From the NCBI GenBank assembly GCA_963691655.1, contig OY829326.1:147206998-147270997 (forward strand): a stretch of DNA of 64,000 nt, given 5' to 3'. Position numbers and translations under genes: made by a program. A model generated the notes under the pieces. It saw only the letters and a list, made by a program, of their open reading frames with translations. It was not told where the DNA came from and searched no databases. The DNA comes from Toxonevra muliebris. Taxonomy: Eukaryota; Arthropoda; Insecta; Diptera; Pallopteridae. Positions 22,955 through 35,881 of this stretch are shown piece by piece (positions within the stretch are counted from its first letter, which is position 1; each line of letters opens with the position of its first letter).

Positions 22955-25900
22955 TTATTTTCCATTGTTGTTATCGTTTCTTGAGTTGTCATTGTTGTTG
23001 TTGTTGTTGTTGCCACTGGAACGTCGATATTTCGGTGTTATATAATATAAATGCGAATCATCGCCACCATTATTCGCAGATAACTGCGCCTGTTCCTGCT
23101 GTTGTTGTTGCTGCTGCTGTTGAGGCGGCAATCGATACGCATTCGATCGATAAATTTGACTTGCCTGATTACGCACAATTTGTGGATGTGAAATGTATTC
23201 ACTGTCTGGATTGATTGGAGGCAATGGCTGTCGATAATTTACCAGAATATCACGATGCAGTGGTTGATATTGACGTTGTGGTGGAAGTTGTTGTGGTGGT
23301 GGCAAGCGTTGTGGCGGTGCATAGTATTGCGATTGATGTGAGATTGGTGGTGGCGCTGGATAACGTTGCCCCTGATTTGTATACGGATTCACTGGTATCG
23401 TTTGATAAGGGTTAATAAATTCAGCATCAGGATTTAGAGGTGGACGATTGGGCGCAAAATTAACATAGGTGTCATTCTCGAGGCTCCATACGTTCGGTTG
23501 CTGTTGGTTGTGCTGCTGTTGATGTTGCGGTTGCTGTTGTGGACGATAGTTTACAATTTTACGTACAGGTGGCGAATTTTGAAAAGGTTCATCGTAAAAG
23601 CGATTGTTTTGGCGTGGCGGTGGTGGTGGCCCATAATAATAACCAGGGAACCCGCCACGATGCTTAGCTTGTGGAGGGAATTGTAGACGTTCAGATTGAG
23701 GCTGATGCTGCTGTTGTTGTAGTTGTGGTACATAATCATTAAATTCTTGCTGCTGCTGCTGCTGCTGCTTATCCAATGAGATCCAAGGCGGTTGTGTGGT
23801 GAGTATGGTACGTGGTGAAGTTTGATATTGTAGCTCATGTTGTTGTTGCTGACCTGCTGGTTGTTCTCGGTACTCGGCTACCAATGGCTGCTGTTGCTGT
23901 TGTTGCAAATATTTTGCGCCTATGCGTAACTTTTTCGATCTACCTTGTGGCGCTTGATATGTTGCTTCAGGTTGAACTGGTATGAGTGTTGTGGTAGATT
24001 GATATTTTGGTTGTTGTTGCTGTTGTGATGGAGCCTCTCCATCTACCTTATCCACCGCTATTGCTCTGAAAGAATTTTCATCATTTACTAGAGGACTGTA
24101 AGTGACCATCGGCTTAAATGGCTCAACATCGAATTCAGTAGGTGGTTGAAAGTTGCCCGGAGATACTGTGGGTTGCGCCGGTTCTATATTCTTTGTTGCA
24201 TCGAATGTATACTCGTAAATTGGTTTAGCTTTAGCCGTACGTGGTATATTATTATCACGTAGCTGCTGATTTTGATAGTACCGCAAAGTTTCACGTATCG
24301 CGTTCACTTCACGCTCGAAGTTCTCCAATGGACGTGGTTTGAATATGGGCGCCTGTGGTGCGGCAACTGCTTGTGGCCGTTTATAACGAATTTCTGGTTT
24401 CGGTGTGATGTAGACAATATTCTCTGGTACAAATTGACGATTCGGCGGCACGGGATGCAAGTAATTGCGATGGTTATGCTGTGACTTGAACGGGCGCTTG
24501 CTGGTGGCATAAATTTTAATCGGTTTTATGGGTGCTGCTGTTACCGGCTTCTGGGTTGTCGAGAGGAAATCGTCGATAACATTCGAAGCGGGTGTAACTG
24601 GTGGTTGGCGTTTCGCTTCGAAGTATTCATAATAAATTGGATTCGATTGGGAGAGTGTGTTGCCTCGTTCTGGTTCCGGGGTAGTAGGCACAAAAGAGAC
24701 AATATTCGGTCGAGAAGTAGGATATTTATTTGAAGGATAGACAGGAATAGGTATGCCTACAGGCACAGGCACCGACTCGATAATCGAAGGAGGTGGCGGC
24801 GGTGTGCGTGAGGGTGATGGTGTTGATGGTGGAGTAGGCGGTAATTTAGTGGTAGAGGAAGGCGGTGGTTGGGATGATGATATTGCTGGCAGAGGAGCAG
24901 GTGTAATAATAATTGTTTTCGGAGTATACTCTGAGATCCTTGTGATAGTCTGCTGTCTGTATGGTAGCTGCGTACTAGTTGATGGGGTAGCTGTTGTAGT
25001 TGAAGATGTTGTATACATTCGATGTCTCGCTGGCGGTGGTGATGCCGTTGTTGCGGCTCCCTGCTTCTCCGACTTCTCTAAACGACTAAATTGATTTGCT
25101 GGCGGTGGTAAAACTATGCCTGGTACTAACGGTCCCGGTGGCACTGGATTGGTATAATTGCTTTTATAAACAAAACTATAAGCTGGTGGATAGTACAGCG
25201 ATGGATCATCTTCATCAAAGTAATCGGTAACATTTGCGGTTTCCAATGAACCATTACGTCCAAAAGGAAACGGCCCGAGACCGGGAAATGTTATGGGTCG
25301 CGCATTGCTCAAGAATGGATTAACAAACGTCTGGTTGTGATATAACCACGGCGGATAGGGCGCCGGGTAGAGGTAGCCGGGCTCACCTTCCGCAATATCT
25401 TGAGCCGATCCCGGCCGGGTAAGAAGATTTTTCTCGTCGTCACGGTCACTCTCGGACGGCGAGTAGTTGGTTTCTGGGCCGGCGGGATATATTGGTATCG
25501 ATTCGTTAGCGACCGGATAGACGACCGTGAATTTATTATTTCCGATAAACTGTACCGGGCCATTCTCTTCGAGCTGGACAGGAAATGGTGGTGGAACTTT
25601 TGGATTCGGCGGTAACTTAATCTGTCGTCCAGGTGCATCGTAATCATCGATGGGTGACCAAGGCTCATTGCGTTCGTCTTCATTGAGACTGCCACCCTTG
25701 ATCACGAGTAGATGATCTTCGGCCAACCAAATGTCTTCTTCATTCAAACCACCATAATTGCGTTCATTATCGTAGGGCACCTCTTTATTCGGTAGATAAC
25801 TGATCACACCGGGTCTTTTGGGTGGACGTCGAAAAAGTTCTTTCTCAATCAAACCATATTTACCATCACGCACTTGATCCGACAGTGTCTTCTTTGAATC

Positions 25901-28900
25901 GTCTTTACTTTTCTTCGATTTAGTTGAACTTTCTTTGCCAGCGCCCGCACTAAGCCTTAGTATGCCATTATCCCAGCTATCAAAATCCCCCGGGTCATCT
26001 AAGAGTGCTTCATCATCATCACGATCATCATCATCGTCAGCACTGTCATCAATCCTTATGCTTTGAAGGCGTAATGGTTTGGCAGTAGTAGTCGCTGCAT
26101 CTGGTAGAGTCGCTCTAGTTGTAGCAGAGCTTTCTCTAGCCGCATGTCTATAAGAACTACTCAACACAGACTCTGGTTGTTTCCGACGATAGTACAAAGG
26201 GGCGGGCTTCAGAGTAGTCGAAGAATTTGAAACTGTGCTATTAGTTGTCACTTCAGAAACTTGATATGTCGAACGCCCCTCAGAATTTTGTATATGACCC
26301 GCAACGAGTCGCTGTATCATGCGAGGTCTAAAAGAAAATTAAATTGAGAAAAGAAAAGTGAGAAAACCAAAGAAACAAAAACACAAAACATTATTATTTA
26401 AGTGCATATAAAAAACAGAAATAGAAAACCTGACTGCACCAAATTTAAAATTATGCTTTGATTTGCGCTACCGCTTTAACCCAAATTAATTTGATTCTAT
26501 GCTCAAAACGTGCAGTTTGAGTGTTGCTTACTCTATTTGCACTTATTTACGACACGATTTGATGCTTGCTTGTTGTTTTATTGGTGTGGTTAGAAATTTT
26601 TTTTGCCAAGCAATTTCAGAAAAACAACATCGGCGTACCAAAATCAATTACAACAATTTATTAGGGCTGAGCTGGAGTTGAGTTAAGGTGTTGGTAGACT
26701 TGAAGCACAAGATTTACACTGAACAGCTCAAGTTGATTTTTGAGTTGCATAGTTTGAGCATAAACAAATCTATGCTTGAGTGATTTGTGGAAATGGAATT
26801 ATGTAAGCTTTGAGAGATTGGTAATTTTATTTAGTTCTTATCTAATTTGAAATTCAAGTTAATAACTTTTAACACCCTTTGTCAAATAAATGGCCCCATC
26901 TACTCTCTAGTTTGATCACGAATTTGGGTTGAACACGTGATCAGATTCTATATTCTTCATAATACCCAATCCTTTGCTCTTGCTAGATATTGACTAGAAA
27001 GAAATATTCTCTCAATTTGTATTCCAAGGTGTAGCTGAAGTAAAGTTTCTCTCCAAATAGGCAACCCCTTCAACGCCCACTGCCGCAATTGCAACGAAAA
27101 AACCGAGAAAGAAACCGTCGAGCACCTACTTTGTAAGTGTCCGGCCATTGCAAAGACCTCTCCATAGTAGATTTCAACTAACATATCATGTTCGTAAACA
27201 AAACAGAATGGATTTAACCCTATCCCTATCCGAAATGATACATCCGATGTACCAGGGTTTTGTGGTATCAAAATGGCACTAACGTGCTAATTGGACCGAG
27301 ACAGTAGCGTTATGCACTCGGTCACCACCCTAACCAACCAACCAACCAAACGGAGCAGAGAAAAAGGACGTAAAATAGTTCTTCTATATTACATTACAAT
27401 CCTCTAGTTTCCAAGAAAGGTTCGAGCATTAATTCATGTCAAAATTTTGTTGCTAAGAGCCATTTCAACCCCGTTTCTTGGACTAGAGTAAGTAGACGAC
27501 TTTCTATTGGAAGATCTAATGACGTTTAGTTTCTCAACTGTAGCCAGTCTATGAAAAATAAATGCAGTCGGCAAATTTTTGTAATCGAGTGAAAAACAAA
27601 CACATATGCATGAATCTCGAAACTTATCATGTTATATAATACTATCATCCTACTAAAAAATAGTTTTTTAAGTAATTGTGATACCAACGACCTCCTAAGG
27701 ATCCAAACACAATGGATGCGGCAGCAAAATTGCACTAAACTATCAACACTTAGATCGCATGTATTTTACAATCTATTTTTATTTTTGACCTGCAACAACA
27801 TCAAATGTAAAATCAACCGTGAGTAATAGAAATATGTTAATTTATGAAAAGTTTTAACAAAAATTACTCTTTTATTTTTATAAAGTGAAAAAATAAATAC
27901 GGATGAAAAATTAATTGAAGAAGCAAATTCTGTCGTTGGCGTGTTCATTATGTTCAAGTCGCAGTCAACACGACAACATTTGCAACGGACGCCATCTTTT
28001 CGTCATGTTGCAGTGTTCCTGCCGCATCCATTGTGTTCGGAGCATCAATCGCTCCCGAACTTAAGTATTCAAAATAACTGTCAATACATAATAATTTCTT
28101 TAACGACCTCTGCCGAAGCTGCAACGAAAGTAGTGTGAAAGAAACCATGAAACATTTTCTTTATTAATGTCCGGTTCTTACAAATACAAGATTTTATGTA
28201 CTGAGAATCCAGTAGTTCAGGTCTCGGCGTTTTAAAAGCTTGCATCCAATTTTTGTTTGACGTGGGCCTAAAGTTGGCCCATTACTAAAAAATTATGGAT
28301 AATAAACCAAAAGGCAATTGGTTAAATTTGGACCTGAGATTGTTTGCGTTACATTTTCCGTAGAACATTTATCTCCAATGCATTAACCCACTATGTCTCT
28401 TCCTTGCAGGCATTTTTTGCCTTTTTCAAAAGAAATCACTTTTTCGACCCATTACGAGGGTTGATAAAATAAAATTCTATTATAAGTCACTAATATAGAT
28501 CTAAACTAATAATATATTTTGGGAAATAAGATTAATTAAATTGAACACTTATGTCATTAACTGCGTATTAACCCTTAAGCTTCTCTCCTTTGGGGTTTTT
28601 TGCTTTTTCAACATCTAGTTTTGGAAATTACAATTAATAGGAAGTGAACCGAAGGGAGCTCGTCAACGTTGCATTCCTAGACTGATTATTGGCTCTTTCT
28701 TTCAGAATGTACCATATGTAGTGAATCAATCACGTGAGTGTGCACCTCTGCCAATAACATAGATGGTAAATCTTACTACATAAATTCTTGAATTGTAGAA
28801 TATTAAAAATTATACTGTCCAACCATTTAATATTAAAAAACTTAAGTCAGACCTTGCCTAATTTATATCTCGAACATAAAGAAAGAAAAAGTTGGCAATT

Positions 28901-30271
28901 GCAATTAGATGTTATACTTTTCAATACATAACTTATGCTTTATAAAAATGTCTTTTAAATATTTGATACCATAATTTAAAATAGCTTGAATTTAATCATG
29001 ATCAGCCCAAGAGGAGAGAGTGTATCTTTATTTGTTTCTTTTGGAATAACTTGATACTATTAAAACAGCCATTAATCAATTCTTTCTCCAAAATAGTAAT
29101 CCTAAGTCTTGATTTGCTATTTTTAACTCATGCTCAATAAAATAGAATTTATGAAATTTATGTAGTTACTAATGCCATGAGTTGAAGAAGGTCATCATGA
29201 CTAACCATTTCCAAAAAGTGCAACTCAGAAGTTAAGTCTCTAGTGTATATAGCAGCAAACCAAACCGTAGCAGCTTAAAGCCACACTTCACATCTCAAAC
29301 ATCGTAAATCGTTTTAAAACAAAAATGGTAACTCACGTTTTTGGTGTCTGTTGTAGTTTCGTGGTGGTAGTATTATTTAAGGCAGCCGGCAATGAGTGCG
29401 ATTCTGCTGCTGTAAATTTAACACCATCAACTAAAGGCATCGATGAGTGCGATTGTTGTTGTCGTTGTTGGTGTTTAGACTGACGATGATTTGCCGCCAT
29501 AAATGTTGACATCGATTGATGGTCGTGTGTAAAGGAGCGTGAAGAGGAGACAACTGGTAACGATGCTGATGCTGGCGATGGCGTTGTAGTTGTCGATGTC
29601 GATGTCGATGCAGACGATTGATTCATTCTAAAATGGTGGCGCCTCTCCAGCTGTTTTGACTTATGTATGCTGTTGTTGTTGTTGCTATTGTTGCTATTAC
29701 TGTTACGTACCGATGATGTTGCACTTTGTAAACTACGATTTTGGCGCACGCTATTCACGTTGCGGTTGCCATTGCTGCCGCTACTGATGCTTCGACTTTT
29801 GCTGTTGTTATTTCTATTTGCAATGCTAGCATTAGCATTGCGTACTAACCTCGTTGAGGCAAATGTTGTAGTTTCGACAACGTCTGGTATAGAATTGTCG
29901 GCCATGACGGAATTGGCATGTGCCAACGACGATGACGACGACGATCGCCTTGCCGTTAGCTGTTTCTGTCTTTGCTGTTGTTGTCGTATTGATGTAGCTG
30001 CCGCGGGTAGTGCTGTTGTTACCGTTGTTGCTGTTGTTGTTGTTACTGGTAGCACACGATGCGGTGCATGCAATGAGGGTGGCTGCAATGTTGTTGTTTG
30101 CTGATGCACTGTTGCCGATGATAATGATGATGATGAGGATGACGATGATGCGGAAGCAGTTGCTGTTGTTGCTGCCATCAGCAATATGCTGAAATGTTTA
30201 CTGCTATTTGTGTTGAAATGCAAAGATCCCAGCAGCAGAATCGTTATCAAGTGCAAGGCCAACGACTTCAT
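22955..30271 (-). CDS. Large secreted Ser/Thr/Asn- then Pro/Gln-rich protein, two coding exons
   Basis: Exon 30271-29337 ends AAAAC|GTGAGT, and exon 26327-22955 begins after TTTCTTTTAG. They join as AC+A in frame, giving about 1435 residues. Residues 1-~22 are a signal peptide (MKSLALHLITILLLGSLHF). To ~400 the chain is Ser/Thr/Asn/Ala-rich with poly-Ser and poly-Asn. Residues ~405-424 are Asp-rich. Residues ~465-530 form a compact non-repetitive block (GKYGLIEKELFRR, NERNYGGLNEEDIWLAED). The rest is Pro/Thr-rich with many Tyr-Pro motifs, then Gln-rich with several poly-Gln runs, ending in poly-Asn. Several NXS/T sequons fit secretion. I do not recognise the family; an extracellular matrix, cuticle or mucin-like role is only an inference from composition. 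The acceptor TTTACAG abuts the ATG, so a 5' untranslated exon must lie further upstream. Confidence 0.85.
27040..27350 (+). mobile_element. 3' end of a LINE with an (AACC)n tail
   Basis: The plus strand reads CRNCNEKTEKETVEHLLCKC, the Cys/His knuckle found near the C-terminus of RNase H-bearing LINE polyproteins. It is followed by stops, an untranslated stretch and (AACC)n ending at about 27349. It is a short, dead, 5'-truncated copy in the intron of the minus-strand gene. Confidence 0.7.
28083..28180 (+). mobile_element. Short LINE C-terminal fragment
   Basis: The plus strand reads LCRSCNESSVKETMKHFLY then a stop and CPVL. This is the same Cys-rich C-terminal knuckle as at 27040 but a diverged copy. 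The borders cannot be set. Confidence 0.55.
29337..30271 (-). other. Signal-peptide exon of the secreted low-complexity protein
   Basis: This exon has 311 full codons plus two bases. The hydrophobic N-terminus (ALHLITILLLGSL) is followed by Ser, Thr, Ala, Asn, Arg and Gln homopolymer runs. Translation read past the donor would stop at once (the TGA lies inside GTGAGT), which is why the exon looks like a closed 312-residue frame on its own. The perfect GTGAGT donor and matching phase with the acceptor at 26327 support joining it to the large downstream exon. Confidence 0.8.
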
Positions 30272-33200
30272 CTGTAAATATAAACAAGAAAGAAGAAGAA
30301 AAATAAATTTTTAGTAGCAAAACTCTTAAGTGGAAACGACTTAAACTGAAGATGGTAAGAAAAATATTTCAGTTTTAGCTTCGGTTTTTCTTGTTGTTGT
30401 TTTTGTTTTTAGCAGTTGGTGAAAAAGAAGCAGAATTTATGCGAATTATTATGCAACACAAGTGAAACTGACAGCTAAATTGCATTTGGTTAAGCTTCGT
30501 TGGGTTTTGTAGAGCACGCAAGCGAACGAGCTTGAGCTTCTTTCTTCTGTGTGGCTGTAAAGTTAAAGTTTTTTGGTATAGACTGCAGATGAAAGGGCGG
30601 ACAAAAAGACATGGAGAGTTAGAGAAGCGGACGGTTTGAAAAGAGGATGGTTAGAGAGGCGAATAGTTAAGGGGACGGATGATTAGGAAGATGTTTGATC
30701 GGAGAGTTGTCTGCGCGGTGAAACAAGCAAGTAAACATTAGAGCCACCAACCCAACTCAACTACAAAAACGTGATGCGCACCATTCAGCGCGCGATTTAT
30801 GGTAATTAGAAGCGATGAGTTTTTGTTGTTAAATATGTAACTATGTAAGTCTGCATACGCTAGTCGCTTTGCTTCGGTTCATTGTGGCTTTATAAGCAAG
30901 CCAAAACTCCTAAACCGTGAATAGAGTAACACTCCAAAAACATTTGGAAAATATTTTTTTCTTTTGTTTTGGTTAGTTTTATGTGTAATTGGCTTGAGCA
31001 CGTGCTTTATGATTTAAAAAAAAAATAAAAAAAAGTTTTTGTTATTGTTTGTTGGTTTTTGTGGTGTTTTTTTTTTTAACTGGTGTTGGCGTTAGTGTGT
31101 TATTATTTATTTAGCCTCATCACACTTTATGAAATTTCGTGTATGGCATATTAGGTATAGATGTAAGTATTACCTCCCCCCGTCCTCCTGCGCCATTATG
31201 TTGTTGTTTTGTTTGCTTTTTGTAGTAAATGGAGTGTGTGTGCGTGTTTACTAAGCCTCATTTAAATTGGAATTTGTCACATTAGAAATCATTAAGATGA
31301 CGACGATGATAAGTAAAGTTGAGAAAGGTGAGATCTTTCTTTAGTGTTCATAGATATATATAATATAAAATAAATATTTACACAGATTTAATCTGTGCCA
31401 TTTCACTGAAGCTTATTACTTTTTATTTCACTTCAATTTATTTCTATTGGTTCAAATGGAGTAATAAATAAATAATACATGGTTGACAAAATATGAGAGA
31501 AATTATCATTGAGTTTAATTTTTTGTTTAGAAATTTAGAAATTAAAAAACAATTATGAACTTGACTGGTCTCTCTTCGTTGTCAAGTTTTTGTATTTGGT
31601 TTTTAATTGTTTACTGATTTTTGTCAGTGAGCCTAATAACAACAGATCGCCCGATCATTACGAAATCCAGCAGAGTTTCTTATCAGTGATATTTATATGT
31701 AGTTTTTAATGGTTGAAAAATCCTTACGAGTTAGTTCATCTGTAATATTTGATACCTTGATTATTGATATTTGTTTGATATCACAAAATTAACTGGGGTC
31801 ATATACCTGAGAGTAATCAAATGTACTAACCATGATACCTGGAAATTACCACACACTATAAGTGATAAATTATTGGCTTGATAGAGTGTCTGTGTAGTAG
31901 GGTGAGTTATTTTAACAGTTTTTTCTCTGATTGGAAGCGGCCACCAGAAACACACCTGCAAAATCTTTTCCGAATCGATCAATATTTTCTGTTCGTTCAG
32001 TGAGGGTCAATCTTTGAAATAGAAAAATTTGGCTTTTTTCTGAAATATGCCCGGCTGCGTTACTAATGCATTCTAAGGGTCATTCGGCAATGAAAAGTTA
32101 TTGTACAGGGCTATAAATACTAAATCGAGATTCAAAAGTGGTCCTAGCTAAAAAGTCAGCGGGAAAAGGAGGTAAAAATGTTTTTTTTTTCGGAAAAATC
32201 GAAGCAGCGCCTTCAAAATCACTCAAAAATCGACTTTTATTACCAAATAAGGGGAAGCTTGGCGAGAGAAATGTGTTGACTGTACATATCTGTCACGAGC
32301 TTCGGGGCCGATGACTTTGGCTTAGGTTTATGTGACTAACTTCATAACTCTCTCTACAACAGCAGTGTGATAAGGAAAAGGCGTGAGGTTCCATTCAGGT
32401 ACCACACCAACAGGCACGGAAAACTCAAAGGTCAGTTCCATAGCCTACACCTACACCATGAAATAGAAGGCTTTCTGCGGCTATGCGAATAATCGCCAAA
32501 AAACCCAAAAATTAGGTCCAAATTTTTTGGGCGACTATTAATCCTGGGATTGGCCATAGTGAGGGGGGTTTTGCTCATTGCAAACAAACGTCCATAATTT
32601 AATTCCTGTAATTTTTACTTTTGGGTGAACTTTCACTTCTGTTTGAACGTTTTTTTCAACTTTTTTGTTTTTTTTTTATTTTATTCATTATGAATTTTTT
32701 ACTCCACTTTCCTCTCCGTCCAACTTCTTAGTTCCTTTACAGTACCTAAGTAGTTCCTATAGAGCAATAGAATGAGTCAAATATGTCCTCAAGATAGGTA
32801 GGCCTCTCTTTTGTCACAGATTTTTGCTGGACAATAACAAGGATAATTGACTGAATTGTCACTTTACACATGGTCAATCGTCACGGAAAAGAACATTTTC
32901 TGTTCTTTTATTCTGTTCTTTCGCAACGCACATCGAAGTTTTGCAGAAACTATCGTTGACCCATTGAATAGTTCCTGCCAAGCTGGTCTCAGGACACGAT
33001 TGACAAATTTATCTTCTAAGGCATTTAGCGCAGCTTAACAGTAACTAAATTTTATGCATACATATTTGATCTATCCATTTTCTATGCCAACTGTTTTCGA
33101 TTATTCTAATACAGCTTGGCAACAGCAATTGCCCGCTGTTAGTAGAATTCTATATGGGATGTGATGAGCATTTTAGAGCAGAATGCATAGTTTATTTTGC

Positions 33201-33940
33201 TCATCCTATGCCGTAAAGGAAGATAAGACAGCAAATTATTTCGTTTTCCTAGCTTTCCCCGAATCAGATTTAATGCATTTGGTATCAATATGAGAGGAAA
33301 AATATTGTACTTTAATGGATAGTTTGAGAATGAGTACGGGAGGCACTTTCAAAATTAATTAACCACTTTCATTGTTTAAGATTCAGGACTCGCGATCGGT
33401 TCCTTTGACTATTTAATAGATCTTTATGCTTATTTTGTTCAGACTCGAACACGCCTTTAGATTAAATGAAAGGGGGATGACTGTATTGCGATATAGTATA
33501 AATCTTTAAATTAGATCTTTGCAATTTAATTTTTAAGTTCAAGACATTTTTAGATGACTGTTTATTGTCATATAAACTTCAAAATACCTTTCCCCCTTTC
33601 CGATAAATTGCGCAGGCCTGCGTTTTCAAACCCAAGAACTAAAGTAGATATTTTCCGATTGCAGCTATATAATTTTTCTATCATATCTCAACGAAAAAAC
33701 AAAGTAAATTGAAAAAAAACAATGCGAATTCTCAAAAATGTTTGATTTACAGAAAACCAAAAATTAAAATATATATTTTCAAAATTCTACGGTCAAATTC
33801 TGATTTAGTATCAAAAATTTTAAGGAATATTGCTACTTAGGCTTTTGGGTCTTACACAATTTTCAAATAAAAAAAGAATTTCGCAGTGAAATTTCGATTT
33901 GGAAAATGGATCTCATCTATCTACTATCTACTACACCATC
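30272..33940. promoter_or_regulatory. 5' flank of the secreted-protein gene, no coding signal
   Basis: The acceptor next to the ATG at 30271 means this stretch begins as an intron on the minus strand and should contain or precede an untranslated first exon. I could not place that exon. From 30300 to 31300 there are T-rich and TTTTTG-rich runs and scattered GC-richer patches. From 31300 to 33940 it is AT-rich with only short, unconvincing open frames. Confidence 0.3.
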
Positions 33941-33944
33941 TACT

Positions 33945-34241
33945 GTGTGAATGCCCCCGCTCTGCAAGAGCGACGATTCCGTACTTTAGGATCAAGGTTC
34001 TTTGCAGACATAGCAGAGCTTAGTAGAATCGATCTGTCCAAAATTTTTTATTTTGCCACTAGAACAAAAATGTTAAGGTGGCATAATACTTGAGCTAATA
34101 AGAGATATATAGGTTCCCACAACCGGTCGACTCCAGGCCAACTGCTGAAGGCAGTCACAATGGGCCTACTAGGCCTCCGAGTGGAAGTAGCATATTTCAC
34201 TGCTACACGCCTTCTAAACCTAACCTAACCTAACCTATAGG
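33945..34241 (+). mobile_element. 3' end of a LINE with a (CCTAA)n tail
   Basis: The plus strand reads APALQERRFRTLGSRFFADI and LRWHNT before a stop, which matches the C-terminus of LINE polyproteins of the I/Loa type. About 130 bp of untranslated sequence follows, then CCTAACCTAACCTAACCTA at about 34217-34236. Only the last 300 bp of the element is present. Confidence 0.65.
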
Positions 34242-34245
34242 TACT

Positions 34246-35574
34246 CTTGTTTCTGTCAACAAAATATGATAAACTTAACTCAGAACAATTGAATTATTAC
34301 TTGAATACCTAAATTAAAAATGCAGAAAATAAGAGAAATATTTTTGATTAACAAATTCTTCAGCAAAAACACAAAACAAAACCAATTATTATCTAAATCA
34401 GTTGAATTGATTTCTCAAAAACTAAAATACCTACCTATGTATATATACAAGACTCTCATTTCTCATTGATCATTTTCAACTAACACACATGCAAACAAAG
34501 ATACACAAGTACAGTAATCCCTGCAAAATTGCGTCAATGAAAATGTACAATTTCTGGTTCAATTAAACGGTGATTATTGTATCTAAATGTATTAGAGATC
34601 AGCGTGTGTTCGCGCATGCGCAAAGGAATTTATTGCAGTAAGAAATTATCGCAAATACGTGTTAGTCGAACATTAAACAAAAACAACAAAAAACAAATCG
34701 TGTAAAATCAAATAACAAAATAGAATCGAGCGAGCAAGCAAGTGAGTGAATGAGTGAGTAATAAATTTGGGCAATAAAATGAATGGCTTAACGGTATGTA
34801 TAGTAAAAACTTAATAGATGGCGGCGTCCGCCGCATGCGAAAAAAAAAAACAAAAAAATGTTTGTGTTTTTTTTTTTTTGCTATAAATAGTTGTTGAGTT
34901 TATATGAACTTTAATTAGTTTCTTCTACTTATTTTTTTGTACAAATTAATATTAAAAAGTAGTTTCATGAATATGGGCAAACAAAATGTTTTTATTTTTA
35001 TTTTATTATTGTAAATTTGTTATAACAGATTCCAATGAGCGTAGAAGCTAAAACTCAATACAGATTTTTAGCAATTATAAAGCACTGTGTGATGAAACTT
35101 TAAAAAAGTGAAATAAGTTTCTAGTGCAGTTAGCAGTTTCTAAATTATGCACTTGTTTAATCGATTTCTGGTGGATTTTTCCTCATTTATTCAAAGTAAG
35201 TAATTCAAAGAAATCTTACAAATTTGAGATGGTACCGGTTAGGTTTGTCTAGTGTCCAGACATTGGCAACTTATGGCCGTAGTATTTTCAAAGTGATTGA
35301 ATTTATTCTGAACCAATAGTGGCATACAACTGCCATTCTATAATTTCGACCCATTGCATGCCAGAAATCGACTCTGTGAAAAATTTCATCTTCATACTTT
35401 TCAAATCTTTTAACTGGGGGTTTGAGTTAATACTAGTAACATTTTTTTAAAACCATTTCTTCGGAAACTCTGAATCTGCATGCATGATTATATTCGACTG
35501 TAAGATTATATTAGATTTCACCTTCTACTTTCCTTCCTCTTACCTTTATTCATAGGTGCAGAACACGACCGAAG
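34246..35574. other. Intergenic; contains a candidate plus-strand first exon near 34600-34793
   Basis: Most of this is AT-rich. About 34590-34800 is different: CpG-containing (GTTCGCGCATGCGCA) with CAA-rich and GAGT-rich leader-like sequence, then AAAATGAATGGCTTAACG directly followed by GTATGT, a possible splice donor. Only five codons would precede it. No downstream exon is identified. Confidence 0.3.
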
Positions 35575-35881
35575 TAGCTACCACTACTATTATGGCACAA
35601 CAGCCCATGGAGGGCCAAGGCGGAGCTTTTCGCATCTATTCATGTTGTGTGAGTTATATTTATACACGAATGGAAGGGACCTACAGTTTTATGCCGAATC
35701 CGAACGTCAAAGTGAAAAGCTTTTCATAGGCATTTTTTTACTCTTGGAGGTTTGCCATTGCCAGCCAAGAGGTAGAAAAATTTTTATTTTCTATTTTTGA
35801 TTTTTGAGCGTGCCGAGATATGAACCCGGGCACCTCTGCATAGCAGTCCAACACACTAACCACTAGGCTACAGCGACCGAA
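35575..35881 (-). repeat. tRNA-derived SINE, full-length copy 2
   Basis: On the minus strand the head reads GGTCGCTGTAGCCTAGTGG (box A), then TGCCCGGGTTCATATC (box B). A ~230 bp body follows, ending near TGGCACAA/TTGTGCCATAATAG. It aligns along its whole length with the copy at 8547-8840. Both ends are followed or preceded by TTCGGTCG, which may be a target-site duplication. Confidence 0.8.

Larger units (their letters stand above)
26328..29336 (-). other. 3.0 kb intron of the secreted-protein gene, with LINE debris
   Basis: The intron runs from GTGAGT to TTTCTTTTAG. It contains two 3'-terminal LINE fragments read on the plus strand (about 27040-27350 and 28083-28180). Other parts are AT-rich with no readable domains. 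The small minus-strand open frame at 26957-27271 is antisense to LINE sequence and not a gene. Confidence 0.75.

Noticed and set aside
24753..25094. Gly-rich plus-strand open frame
   Set aside because: Antisense to the Pro-rich part of the secreted protein.
26957..27271. Minus-strand open frame of 104 codons
   Set aside because: Antisense to LINE sequence whose plus strand reads the conserved Cys-rich knuckle.
29667..30104. Plus-strand open frames of Leu-rich proteins
   Set aside because: Antisense to the Ser/Thr/Asn-rich exon at 30271-29337; poly-Leu comes from CAA/CAG triplets read backwards.
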